Below, piece by piece: positions 1 through 11,452 of a DNA stretch of 64,000 bases; within the stretch, counting starts at the first letter, position 1, and each line of letters begins with the position of its first letter. Below the pieces are notes generated by a model. That model was not told where the DNA came from, ran no database searches, and saw only the letters and a list, made by a program, of their open reading frames with translations. Origin of the DNA: Polytrichum commune (taxonomy: Eukaryota; Streptophyta; Polytrichopsida; Polytrichales; Polytrichaceae); NCBI GenBank assembly GCA_950295325.1, contig OX485805.1, positions 25,839,501-25,903,500 of the forward strand, read 5' to 3'. The translations under genes were made by a program, and so were the position numbers.

Positions 1-144
1 AAGAAGATAGGTTGATGGGGACATCAACAAGTTAAGTGGGGGGCTATGTGATAGCAATTTTTAGTTTATCTTTTTGCAAATTAGAATTCAGTGTAAAAAG
101 GGACAAAATCTGCACTGAAATCTTAAGATACTGTCCATGTGAAC

Positions 145-1540
145 AGACTATAGTCTTCAGATTCTAAAAAGCATAACTTCCAAGGCTATAGTCTGATATG
201 AAAGGATGTAAGGCTGAAGAGGACTCCCCACACAATATAAAGGAAGGGGGAGGTAAGAGAGAAGTTAGTCATCTCTGGGATAGAGATTGAACTCCATTGT
301 TTTTAGACCTTTTGAAGTATAGTCTGTAAATTGATGCACTTTGGTTGTGCATGACGATAGTCTTTTGATGTAACATTGATCAATATTAAGTAATTACTTA
401 TATGGGAGTGAATCCTGAATTATTTCATTGTGCGAGATTTATCTTGTTTTTGTTGTTGTGTCTATTGGATATTAATTGTGAATTCAGGCTATAGTCTGAT
501 ATTGGGATGGAAGACTGATTTGAAGTGATTGTCAGGGCTATAGTCTGTGGCTGTTGTAAGTACACCTTGCAGGGATTGCAAAGTGTAGGAATTATTGTTG
601 TTAGAATTGTTTCTACCTCGCTACAGTGATTACAGTTCATGGCCTTGTGTGTTGTGTGTAATTGATTGTAAGACCACTTGAATCAATAGAATTGAGTAAA
701 CTCAATTACATGATCAGGCCATAGTCTAAATTTATCATTATATAATGATTCAGAGAAAATGTACACGGCCAGGCAATGGTCTGCATTAATAATTGAGATC
801 ATCTCTCATCATAGTTTAAGGCAATAGTCTGGGAAGTTACCTTCCTGTGGGAAGGGAAGATGAGATTTCATTCTCAATTACCTTGAGTGAAGGCTATTGT
901 CTTCGTGATTGACTAGGGAATTTCCCGGAGGGATTGGGGTAGACCCAATTAAGGCAAGACTATAGTCTTGGTAATCAAGAGGAGTTCTCAGAGAGGAATT
1001 GTCATGGTGTAATCAAATGTAAATCTGAGAGCTTCATGTCAATGGAGTAAGAATGTGAAATTAATAAAGTAAGTGATGACATAAGCTAATAAGATGATTA
1101 AATGAAATCAAGGAATCTGTACTAGCCCAATGAGAGTGTGTGTGTGTGTTTGTAATCCTAAGTATAAGTAACTTAATGGACTGAGAAGGCAATAGTCATG
1201 CTGGGAGATGAAAGGGCCTAGTGGAAAGACTATAGCCTTGAACAGTTACCTTGGTGAGAAACCGAAAGGACAACGCAGTCATTGGCTGAATGTTTCCTAT
1301 TCCAGGAAGGGGTAATCCTAATCTCGTTGTTTTGTAATTGATTAATAATTGGATGTATGCGCTCTTATCCTACATATGGTTTTGTTGGATTTATGATTCA
1401 TAATGCATAAAGACTATATTAAAGGCTATAATCAAATGTGTATTATGCTAATATGAATCTAAAGACTATAGCAAAGATCAAAGTGCCCTTGGCTTTGATA
1501 ATTAAGACACAATGATGATACTTATGCAAAGACTATAGTC
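145..1540. repeat. Dispersed array of a 12-bp palindromic motif (AGACTATAGTCT and variants)
   Basis: About 16 copies of a GRCTATAGTCTK-like motif recur at irregular spacing. Two are perfect palindromes, AGACTATAGTCT at 145-156 and 957-968. Others lie near 184, 317, 353, 488, 536, 717, 772, 820, 892, 1189, 1226, 1411, 1424, 1463 and 1530. The sequence between copies does not look repeated, so this is a motif array and not an ordinary tandem repeat. Possible roles are repeated protein-binding sites or short cruciforms within an LTR. Confidence 0.7.
234..243 (+). promoter_or_regulatory. TATA-like box in the putative LTR
   Basis: AATATAAAGG is preceded by a C/A-rich stretch and followed by a purine-rich leader. 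Its position about 190 bp after the putative LTR start is consistent with a U3 promoter. The call rests on motif and position only. Confidence 0.35.
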
Positions 1541-1852
1541 GATGGCTGTGCCTATGCTTGTGCACCGCACTTGGTCCTAATAAAAAGAATTCACTGCCAG
1601 ACGATTGCCATGAAAAGTAAAGTGAGGTGAGAGACTGTCACTCTTGCATGTACTGGAAAAGAGGGGTCTTTTAGATGTTTTTTTACCCCTTACCTTTAAA
1701 TGAATTGTCACACCAAAGATGAAGTAAAGTGTTACACCTTTGTGTTTATCCTAACAAAACCTTGTCTAAGACACCTAGATGATATAAGAATCACCTTTTA
1801 AGTCTTCCCTGACTTGTTCCCTGGGTTTGTTTGTAACCAAAAAGCTAACTAC

Positions 1853-2093
1853 AGGCCCTTGTCTTTTTCTACTAGAGCACTTCATTTGCCTCTCCCACCG
1901 CAAAAACCGTTGAACCATGTCAATGGATAATGTTGGCCTTAAAATATGTCTTTTGGGGAGCTCCGGACTCCATGATCACTCTGGAAAAAATTTCTTGGTG
2001 TAAACTGAAGTGGTCCCGGGATGAGGTCAACAACCAATCACATATTTTACATGGCCTTGGGACGACTTCATGGTTAATGGTGTAAACAACCCC
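1853..2093. mobile_element. MITE-1 copy, truncated (right half only)
   Basis: This matches the right half of the MITE-1 copy at 45873-50186, including the stretch before the T-rich segment and the phrase around TTGGTGTAAACTGAAGTGG. It ends in the MITE-1 terminus (…GTGTAAACAACCCC) followed by TTA at 2094-2096. The left terminus is absent, so this is a deletion or truncation product. Confidence 0.7.
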
Positions 2094-2096
2094 TTA

Positions 2097-3599
2097 GTTG
2101 AGGAATCAACAAACATGTAGTCTGGGGATCCATAAGTAATGAAGGGGAGGTTCATTTTTCGATATGATTTTTGTCGATGCTTCATCATAGATTTGCTAAT
2201 GCAACACAAGTTTTGTATGTTTAAATCTCATCCGTAGAAGTTGTAGAACATGAAAGATGAATAGAATGATACCCACACACCTTGATCATTCATTTATTAC
2301 AAATAGTTCTACATCGTCTAGTGTATATGCTTCAAAGGTCTTGTTCACTCATTCACATACTTCCCATGTAAGGTAAACAAGCCTATTATGGTTACTTCCG
2401 TGAGGTTAATTAGGGCTCTTGTAATGTGTAATGTATCCATGAAAACGATCCGGTTGGTTAGCAAATCACGTGCAAACCCCATGCCATGAGAAAGAGGTTC
2501 AAGTTTCATTGAGGTGGTTAAACCTCACTTTGTGATGAAATTCCAAACAACATATATGCAATCATCTTGTGTGGTTACATAGGTGTGCTTGTTGATGTTA
2601 GTATTGAGCGGATGTTGAGCATTAACTTTTTGCCACTTCCAACCAATGAGCCAACATATGAAACTTGAGAATCGTGTTAAAAGTGTTTGTTTTAAGGGAT
2701 TGTTCAAATGTTTTGCATCGAAAAGAGGGCGTTTGATTAAATACATGTCTACCTTACGAACATATGCATACCACTGCACATTGTAGCTCAAGGAACATAC
2801 AATGGCTCCGTGAAGACGAAATAGGAGGACATATGAGTTTATTCTATGATCTTCAACCCTAAAAGGTACCGGTTATATGTTATACTCCCTCTATCCCAAA
2901 ATGATTGTCCTACCCCCCCCCCCCCGAGTTTTACATCCCAAAATGTAATATAAAGCCCCAACAAATATTCAAACTCAAAATTTAGGAACTTTGTTCTTAA
3001 AAGTGGAACAATATTTAACACAAATTACTACACGTACAAAATGACATAAAAAAAGAGTGATGTGGGCCCTCAAAACATAGCAATGGGATGTTGGGAGCTC
3101 AATTTGAATCTAAGTCTCCCTCCATGCCCATATTTCTAAGCATCCCACTATCATATTCTAAGGGCCCACAGAACGAGCATTGAGTGCTCAATATTGTTAT
3201 GATGTCTAAAAATTATCATTTGTGTATATACAACCTTGTAGGGTTTGAACATAGAAACGTGAGGGTCACATGCTAAGTTAAAGATTATTATACTTGGCTC
3301 TCAAGATTTAAAGTCAAAGTTGCATTGATTCTTTTTTGACCAAGGTGCCCAAAGTACAACCAAATCAAGAAGTGCGATTTCGAGGTTGCCTTTGCGAATA
3401 GGTTGTTTTTTTACACATACCAACTTACCTCGGGTCAAAATCAAATCACAAAACTCGTAACTTTATTCAATCATCCATGTAGCCAATGATTGGAAAGAAT
3501 AATTTTGAGTGGTTTTGTTACTATGTTAGTAAATATTGAGAATATTGTGGAATGTCGGAGAACCTAATTGCACATATCGATGTAGAAGTTTTGAGGGCT
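2097..3599. other. No gene recognised; decayed intergenic DNA
   Basis: Only short spurious ORFs. A pure C run of 13 lies at 2913-2925. No domain, TIR or repeat was recognised. Confidence 0.5.
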
Positions 3600-3927
3600 T
3601 CTTACACTGCATGTGTTGCCATACTTTGTGTAAGGCACACGTGCTTAATTTGGTTACATATCTCAATCAAACGCCTATCCTTGAGTGGCATGTGTTTGGG
3701 TATGGCTCCGATAGCACATGTACATAAGAAAGACATATGTTTAAAAGAGATTGAACAACATGCTAAAAATATGATAAGTATTCTAGGCTAAATGGTCTAC
3801 ATAATTGGGAGGACTTGTATGACTCATTTCAAAAGCATGAGAATCTTCACTTTTATAATGAATAAGACATTCCTATGAGCTTCAAAATTTATGAAAATAG
3901 TGGCCAAGGCCTTGATTTGGATTTGCT
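3600..3927 (-). repeat. Interspersed repeat family L, copy 1 (reverse orientation)
   Basis: Read in reverse, this resembles the copies at 7755, 14085, 55850 and 58340. Shared landmarks are a start like GATTAGCAAATC, a middle stretch on temperature-like AT-rich text ending in ACATGTG…TTGG, and an end containing ATAGGTGTCTGTTTAAGAT. It is strongly diverged and no TIR or TSD was found. Confidence 0.5.
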
Positions 3928-4310
3928 AACTACACTAAATATGATAGTTAGTGTCATATGGTATTTAATGTCACTAAGATGACTTTTTGGATGACACTTG
4001 TTATGAATAAGTGAACAAATATTGTCATGGATGATGGATGAGTTCATCCATTGACCAAAACCCTACCTTCTATTGTCAACAACTTGTGATGAAACATTGT
4101 CATGGATGATTGAATTTTGGATGAATAATCACTTGGGAAGTGATAGTAATTGCAAGACTGTAAATCTATAATCCCCACAAAAAAATTACAAGAGATGACA
4201 AAACAATGTTGAGCTGACATTTAGTGTTGGTGACACTATACCATGGTTTACAATTAGTATTGAGCAAGACAATTAGAATTGGTGACACTAAATATCATAC
4301 TTAGTGTTCC
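3928..4310. mobile_element. CACTA-like MITE, copy 1
   Basis: Left end CTACACTAAATATGATAG…TAGTGTC; right end an inverted version (GACACTAAATATCATACTTAGTG). The ~380-bp body aligns over its length with 22111-22494, including TGTCATGGATGATGGATGAG and the phrase around TTTAGTGTTGGTGACA. There is no coding capacity. The family is assigned from CACTA-type termini seen in the better copies. Confidence 0.65.
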
Positions 4311-4742
4311 ATACCCTAAGAGAAGTGGGCTAGTCAAAAAGAGTAACCAACTAAGACCCGCCTACCTTATGACACCAATTGCTCCTTGAAAGCACCCCTA
4401 TCGTAGGTCTTCTTCCATGGTGGGCCAAATCAAAAAGTGTTAACTAATCGCTTAAAGACCTCACTCATAACATTACTCAGCCATATGGGTTATCTTCGTC
4501 CCTAAGCTACCACTTCTCACCCAAATTATCACACACCCCAATGCATTGGACCCACCAACTCCCTTTGTGAGTCGTGTGGCAAACATCCATTGAGGCACAT
4601 CTTGCAATGGTTGAGGTCAACTTGAAATAGCATGACCTTTATTTCATCTTTCTTAATTATAAAACAAATTCAGCTCGAAATTCCAAAAGTTTCCATAGGT
4701 TTTCCATAGTCATGATTAGAAATTTCATCATAATTATAGTTT

Positions 4743-4899
4743 CTTTATTTTTTTTGGAACATAAGAGGTGTTTTTGACCACCTAGCTAGTTTTCCGTCAA
4801 GTAGAGAGACAATTTCATGGTTGAGAATTGAACCGCCGACCATTCCGTTTAGTTTGGGTACCTCTCCACTAGCATCCGGTAGTTTAGGGTCATGTCACA
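4743..4899 (-). mobile_element. tRNA-derived SINE with A-rich tail and target duplication
   Basis: On the minus strand there is a box A-like GGATGCTAGTGGAGAGG and a box B-like GGTTCAATTCTC at pol III spacing. A ~60-bp body and an A-rich tail (CCAAAAAAAATAAAG) follow. Near-identical direct repeats flank it: CATCATAATTATAGTTT at 4726-4742 and CATCATAATCTTATAGTTT at 4900-4918. Together these support a retroposed tRNA-type SINE of about 157 bp. It is a different family from the one at 30249, because the 3' ends do not match. Confidence 0.65.
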
Positions 4900-5113
4900 C
4901 ATCATAATCTTATAGTTTATGTTCATGCAATTACTTACATTGATTTGCAATTTCATATTCCATGAAAATTGATAGTTCCCCCGTTGTAAAGAAGTTTGAT
5001 GTGCACTACAATACTTGCACCCAGCCTTACATGTATGAGGGCCTAGTTGTTGGTAACCTACAAGAATATAGTTGAGGGTGCTCTATTTCTTCTTTACAAA
5101 TGCAATAATGTAG

Positions 5114-5345
5114 TTTCCACGGTGGCAACGAGTGGGTCTTAGCCAATGTGAGCATGACACGTGGCAAAATTTGGATGAAGAACGTTTTCTTTTCTTGTTT
5201 TGGTCAGAACATAGAGCCCTCCATAGTAGATTGAACCATTGAGGAGTGCACATAAGTGAGATTGTACTGAAGATTGATTGGTGATCATGGATTTTTGCAA
5301 AGTATAGAGGGGATTCAATTGAGAAAGTGATAAACCGACTACATT
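5114..5345. repeat. Direct repeat pair, copy a
   Basis: This matches 6996-7185 in the same orientation. Shared text includes GTGAGCATGACACGTGGCAAA and AGAGCCCTC, and both run to a stretch like TTGAGAAAGTGGAT. It is an old interspersed repeat of unknown class. Confidence 0.55.
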
Positions 5346-6995
5346 GATTATCCCAATTAGCAAGTGTTACTATTTGGAGTTATGCAATGTTATAATTATT
5401 TAATGAGAATGTAATATGTTACCAAGCAAAGTCATTTATGTTGTAAAATGTTTGAACAACCTATTCAACTTTTGTTAGTTAAAATTGAAACTATTGAGTA
5501 CGACATTATTACACTACGTAACTCCTAATAGTAACATGTACTAATCGGGATAATCGATGTAGTGATGTGTTATTTCTACAATCAAGCTTTACTATTTGTT
5601 AAGAAACACAACCCTTACCAATCTACAAGTTAATTAAATTGGGAACACTAACCTCAAAATAGGGTTCGAGGATGTGCCGATTAAAAATGACCCATAAAGT
5701 GTCAAACGTGAACCAAAGGATATTTTTTATGTTGGCAACACGTGAAGTTAGAGACTTTGGTTGTCGGTTCACTTACTTGTATGACCACGGGGAGGAAGTG
5801 TCACTTGCATGCTAACTTGAACCGACATTTAGATGGTTGCCAATAGTGAATAGAGTAGATGACTCTCAAGTAAGTTAGTCACTTAGATGCTTGGGATTTA
5901 GGAAAGAGGATCCTTGTGCATATTGACTCCTCATTTGTACTTCATTGTTTATGGTATTTAGTGTCACATACACTGTTTGTGAAGGGCCTAAACTAGATGT
6001 CTAGAGGTCTCAAATGTCACGTCTATTAATTACCAATATGACACTATTTGTTGATATAAGTAAAAAAAATAAAGATGAAATTATAATTACATCATAACAT
6101 TTAGCACAACACGTTGGGATAGTTGAGATGATAGTTTTGCGTTTTAGTATGCAAGGGGGAGATATTGTTGGGCATGCTAATGGCAAGTGTAATGTGTTTA
6201 CATTTAAGTTTGCATGAGGAAGATATTTTTGAGCATACTATTAATGGCAAGTGTCATTTGTGTATGCTTTAGTCAACTTGTAGGCTATTGTGTAACATAG
6301 GCATATACCTCATAACACTAATGAACATAGAAACCCGTGGCCGGGGAAGGGAGCTTGAGATTTATCTATTCTTCTCTATTTTTACTTTTTTATTTACATT
6401 TTTTGGTATGATTTGTTTTCCATCCAGATCTTCCATTCAAAAAATGCCCTCCTTTCACTTATTACTTGTCATCATTTTTTATTTTATTTTACATGCCAAG
6501 CCTTCATGACTTCTTTTGTTCTTCTGTTTTATTTAGATTGTTTTTGTACACTTTTAATCCAAAAACTCCATGCAAAACGCCCTCCTTTCATCAATTACTT
6601 TTCATCAAAATTATTTTATTTACTTTTCACGGGGAGTTCATACATATAAACTTTATTTGATTACTTAAGGGTTAAGCTCCAATGATTTCATAGTTTGGTC
6701 CCCCATGTTCTCCGCATATGTTTGTAATTTGAAACATCAATAATCCATATCTTATAACATTTTCCATTTTACTAAGAGTAGTAATTAGAAAGATGATTAT
6801 ATCTTCCATACCGTGTTGACCTTTCAAACATGTCCTCTTACAGTCATTGGCATTGCAATGCATGTACACGTGAATTATGTATGGAATTGTTATGTATAGT
6901 GCATGCATTACATGAGTTCTTTGTTGACAACTAAAACCCCCGTGGAAATTTTATTTACAATTTTGATTTTATTTTACATGTGCTAAAATTCGGTT
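5346..6995. other. No gene recognised; possible copia-type PPT and local duplications
   Basis: GCAAGGGGGAGATATTGTTGG at 6150-6170 resembles a copia polypurine tract followed by an LTR start (TGTTGG). A diverged version follows at 6212-6262. The phrase around CGCCCTCCTTTCA is duplicated (6433-6490 and 6560-6618). Nothing coding was recognised. Confidence 0.35.
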
Positions 6996-7185
6996 TCCAT
7001 GTGAGATACAAGTGGGTCATGGTGAATGTGAGCATGACATGTGGCAAAGTTTGAGGAAAATCTTATTTGTTTGTGTCAGAATTGAGAGCCCTCTATCGTA
7101 GTAGAATTGTTGGAGGCATATAGTATAAGGTTGCTTACCTTATAAGTAGGTTCCTATATAGTTAGGTTGAGAAAGTGGATGTACT
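6996..7185. repeat. Direct repeat pair, copy b
   Basis: Second copy of the repeat at 5114-5345, same orientation. It is diverged but alignable without large gaps over about 190 bp. Confidence 0.55.
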
Positions 7186-7754
7186 GATGGTCTTATTCAA
7201 CACTTCTTTCGGGATGTCAAGATTGGAAACATTTTGTTCCAATAGAGTTTTTGTAAATTAAAGCAGATTAAACCATGGGTTTAGTCTCCAAACTATGAGT
7301 ATATGAGAATCAAAACAAAATTATCCATCATTTCTTACTGCTAAAATTATCATACACAAAGAGTGGTATTGAGCTATTAAAAATCATTTTCTTAAGCTTG
7401 TTCTACTAGGATGGGTAGACCAAGTTAGCCTTGCATAGGCCGATCCGGAATTTAGGACAATGGATCCCATACGCATACCTTATTTTAGATATAAAATTTG
7501 TCTCAAAGTTGAAGAGGTGGGAGAAGGAGGTCCCAAAGTTTCACCCAACTTGCAAAATTGGCTCCAATATACGACAAGCCAAGAAGCTCTCAATAGCAAG
7601 TATTCTCAAAGAAGGATCAAACCCATAATTTCATCCCTCATTGTGGGACCTTACGGATGATTCTAATGGATGGTGCTATATTTGTATAAGGTAGGCGGGC
7701 ATGCTTTTACCTCTCTACTCACGTTTCCTAGGATACAAGCATACACTTAGTGCG
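7186..7754. other. No gene recognised
   Basis: AT-rich intergenic DNA with only short chance ORFs. No repeat relationship was noticed inside the window. Confidence 0.5.
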
Positions 7755-8085
7755 AGATGATCAACAAATCTACACCGAAACCGTAGTCAATTTCCTTCTG
7801 ATTTTTGAAGCTCACATGAACATATTGTTTGGAATGAATGTGAAGACTATCTTTCTCATTAAACGATCACATAAGTTCCCCCCCCCCCCCTCTCCCCCCT
7901 AATGTTGAATAGTCTTATCCACAATGGTTAAAATTTTGACCACACAATTTGGTCTCTTGCAAACACATGTCTTTTTGGTGTATGTTCTTCTTAGGTCTGT
8001 AACAAACCACACACACTTAATTATAGGTGTCCAATTAAGATAAATAATCTAATAAGATTCACTTACTTGAAATGTGTCATGTTTA
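7755..8085 (+). repeat. Interspersed repeat family L, copy 2
   Basis: It begins GAGATGATCAACAAATC and ends around TATAGGTGTCCAATTAAGAT. A poly-C tract at 7879-7888 interrupts it. Landmarks occur in the same order as in the copies at 14085 and 55850. Confidence 0.55.
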
Positions 8086-10431
8086 AGTGTCATACTCACA
8101 TTGGTGAGGACAATCTTATATAATGCGTGGAAATCCTTTTTTTGGACACTCAAAGCATTGAATCAAAAAATACACCACAACACCTCTTATATTCTAATTC
8201 CATCGACAACCTAGAGTCAGAGATGACTTTATGCCCTTTGTGATGAATTCCAAAGTGCGCAACCACTAAAATTTCAACCACGATTGTTGCACATGTTCTA
8301 TACACGTACATTTTGACACTAGGGTTAAATTGAGCATATTCTTCACATTTGCAATGGTTGTGGTGGAATAGGCATAGGTGCATGGACAGAAAGAGGAGAG
8401 ATAAAGTGAAGAAGAGGAGATAAAATGCTCGTCTACACATGGGGTGGGTTGTTGATGTAAGTTATCTCTAGTGTCAAGCATCTTCCACAAGTCCATTCCG
8501 GGATTAAGGTGAAGCAACTTTGCTTGATTCAATTGATGCCATGATTGTCCTCCTCAATGATGGTAGGGGTTTCAAGCGATTCATTCAAGAGCTCTTACGT
8601 GTCCTCTTGCCATCGCATCGTTATTGAGGAAAAGAAGCATCTTGCCTTCATTGAAAGTTGAAACCATCGAAGAGGTAGCACATTGTAGCTCAAAATTGTT
8701 GATCTCTCTTGCATTTTTTATCAATGTACATATCTTAAGGAAAATTATTTTAAAATCACATAATTTTCAACAACCTAATGCTCTAAATTAATTAGTATGG
8801 TTAGTTGAAGGAGAAGTTGTAGAAATATGATTCAAAGTCTGAGAAGTTGGTTTATATGCCAACCCAACAATTTGTAGCTCTCAGAAGGTAAGTTCCTAAA
8901 GTTGCCAATATTGTTGATCCTACTTCACTATAAGAGGTGCACAAATCCTCATCCATTTATGAGTTTTTTCTTCTTCTCATTGCTAGGATAAATTTCATGT
9001 CAATTCTTTAAACAATAACAAATCTCTCTCTCCTAATAGTTGGGGTCGGGTAGTCGTTTTCCCGAAGCCACTCAGGACAAGAGTGTTGTTACTAGCGCTG
9101 AAGTGGGTTTGGGTGGCAGAGCTCTCTCCACATGTATAATTTTTCACTTATTCGTTTGATTGGGCTCATAATTTTTGATTTTTTATGAGTTTTTTATTTT
9201 GATTTTTTAAAATTGTTTTTGCACGACGCAGCTATGGTACTACAGTACTTGTTATCAACTTTAATGAAATTTGGATAACTTGCATTATTTGTGTATGACA
9301 CTAATCAACCAATATAGTGTTTTTAAGTACTCGAGTGATAGCACATGAGGCACATGGGCACATCACACGAATGACCTGCACTTTGTACACTGAGGCCCAC
9401 ATCATGCTCGGGATTTTGAGGCATGGTTAAAGCATGATGAAGAGAATGAAAAGTGTACCTTGACAATGTGAGGGATCAAGTACTTGTTCTCCTTCTTTAA
9501 TAAGACACATTTGCTTGCGCAAGAAAAGTGTCGTACTATCCGAATGTTGTATTCTTGATAATACGATGATTTGGTCTCAAGTGTTATATTATCAAGCTTT
9601 TTCAAAAAAATGGTCTATTTTAATGTAAGATGTATTTTGTATCCATAATGAAGATAGATAAGTTTGAAAGAAACATTTGTATTGAAGAAATATGTTCACA
9701 ACATTCCCTCCAATGTTCTTCAAATAACAATGGAAACTTATGTCTAATATAGGAGAGGTTTCAACACAAAGTGTGCCTTGTTGTCAGCTGCATTATAAGA
9801 GCAAAAGTGGCATAGTTTATTATCTCTGGAGATAGGGATAGTTGACCACCATCTAGTTCCAATTGCAAGTATATGGTTTGAGGTGTGGTAAGGAGCAATG
9901 ATTTCCCGTTGTGGTAGTGTCGATGGTTGCTTCAAGTATAATTCGTATGCGTATTTGAGGAAACCCTTGAGGTACAAGTAACCTAGTTTCATCCTTTCAA
10001 AGATGGAAAAGACTCCACAACCCTTTGAACCTTCAACAATCTGATTTGTAAATCCTACAAGTTAAGTATATACAAAGGTGGAATGGGTGGGACATCTATC
10101 CACAATTGTTTATTGTAGGTTGATAGCAAGTTGGGCATATTTTGCCCAAAAATTAATAATTTCATAAAAAAGAGCTTAGGCAACCCATAAAACATTTATA
10201 AAGAATTAGGTGAATAGGCACATAGCATATTCTACATATATCCACGTGTTGTAACTTAATTTTCTTTCATTCATGACTTTGAATTGAGCTTTCCAACACA
10301 CCAAATCTCTTAAAAAACACAAGATCTTGATGATAATTATTTCTTTCATTTAGGCCATCTAGCCCAATCATTTTCAAAAAAATTAGGCTTAGTTGTTTTA
10401 AATTATTTTCTGCCCAACTTGCTATGAACCT
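8086..10431. other. No gene recognised
   Basis: Only short chance ORFs on either strand. No TIR, tRNA-like or domain signal was seen. Some AT-rich runs near 9170-9210. Confidence 0.5.
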
Positions 10432-10777
10432 AGCCCCGGCTAAATCACATCATCATTCAGTTGAACCCCCACCCTCTCACGACTGCTTCACTGCCCGGTC
10501 TTCCTGCCCACACTTGCGTGGGAACTCTTCCTCGTTGGTAACCAATGTGACAATACCTTATCAGAATTACAAATATTCAAGTTGACACCACTTTCATTAT
10601 TCTCAGGTTAATTGATGGAGTTCCCTCACATGCCAAAGGAGCTTAGTGGCTTAAGTGATTGGGTATTATCACATTGGTTCCCAATGGGGAAGAGTTCCCA
10701 TGCAGGTGCGGGCAGGAAGACCGCATGGGAGGGGTGGGACCCAGCCGAATGAAGATGCAATCTAGCCCGGAGCATGA
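10432..10777. mobile_element. Foldback element with long inverted arms
   Basis: The left arm (about 10432-10557) and right arm (about 10661-10777) are inverted copies of each other, separated by about 100 bp. The best-matched core is GTCTTCCTGCCC…GGAACTCTTCC against GGAAGAGTTCCC…GGGCAGGAAGAC. Arms of over 100 bp with a short loop suggest a foldback MITE. The target duplication was not resolved, so the superfamily is open. Confidence 0.6.
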
Positions 10778-11112
10778 ATGATGAAGCCTCGGTATGTGAA
10801 GAAGTCGTGCTATAGATTAACGATGACATCAGCATTCCCTTGATATGTAGTATGATTCCCTTGATTTATACTACATATGTGGATGCTTGGGATGGCTAAT
10901 TGTGGGAGGCTTAAGTTTAGTATAAGCTTACCCAAAGTGGATATGCTCAAGCATGATCAAAATATGGTTTGGATCAAGTTAGTTGTTGACTTAACTAACT
11001 TTACTATAATGAGCAGCCTGCCACTAAATATGACTAGCGAGGCCATAAAATGTGTGACGAAATTTTGACGAGATTATTGAGCGGAAACATCCAATATTCT
11101 AGTGTTTCTATA
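10778..11112. other. No gene recognised
   Basis: About 330 bp between the foldback element and a MITE-2 copy. No coding or repeat signal was recognised. Confidence 0.5.
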
Positions 11113-11449
11113 GGCCACTTTACACATGAGACCGAAGGCCGTGACCACTACATTCTAAGACCTCTCATTGGTCGAAAAGCCGGAGACCATCCATGTTCAC
11201 TTCACATTAGAAGGCGAAGGTTTAAGGGTCCCAAGAAACGACCATGGAGGAAAAGTCTACATGGATTCCTACGTGGTAGACTATGGATAATGTTTCATGA
11301 ATGTTGGAAATTGCGTCAAGTCCACCTGTATGAGGTAGGTCTAATGCAAATTCTAGCATGTCATGTTAGTGGTACGGCCTTCGGATGAGAATCAAGGGCC
11401 CTCACACTTACATATAGTGACAGTTCTTGGCTTGTGTGAGAAGTGTCCC
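11113..11449. mobile_element. MITE-2 (Harbinger/Tourist-like), internally deleted copy
   Basis: Left end GGCCACTTTACACATGAGAC; right end TTGTGTGAGAAGTGTCCC followed by TAA. The body shares the phrase around CATGGATTCCTACGTGG with the ~500-bp copies at 44941 and 54570 but is shorter (337 bp). The left flank ATA no longer matches TAA, so one side of the duplication has mutated. Confidence 0.7.
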
Positions 11450-11452
11450 TAA

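Larger units (their letters stand above)
1..1560 (+). mobile_element. Putative 3' LTR of an LTR retrotransposon, preceded by a polypurine tract
   Basis: Positions 34-46 form a G-rich polypurine-like tract (AAGTGGGGGGCTA), followed by TG at 47 (TGTGATAGC), the usual arrangement at the internal/3'-LTR junction. A TATA-like box lies about 190 bp into the putative LTR, where a U3 promoter would sit. The 46 bases before it are too short to recognise a coding end. The right LTR end was not found: no clear CA end matching TGTGATAG and no target duplication, so the end given is the last copy of the palindromic motif that fills this region. It could instead be unrelated satellite-like DNA. Confidence 0.4.

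Noticed and set aside
6150-6262. Copia polypurine tract and LTR start
   Set aside because: Motif is suggestive, but no second LTR, PBS or pol remnant was found; kept only as a note.
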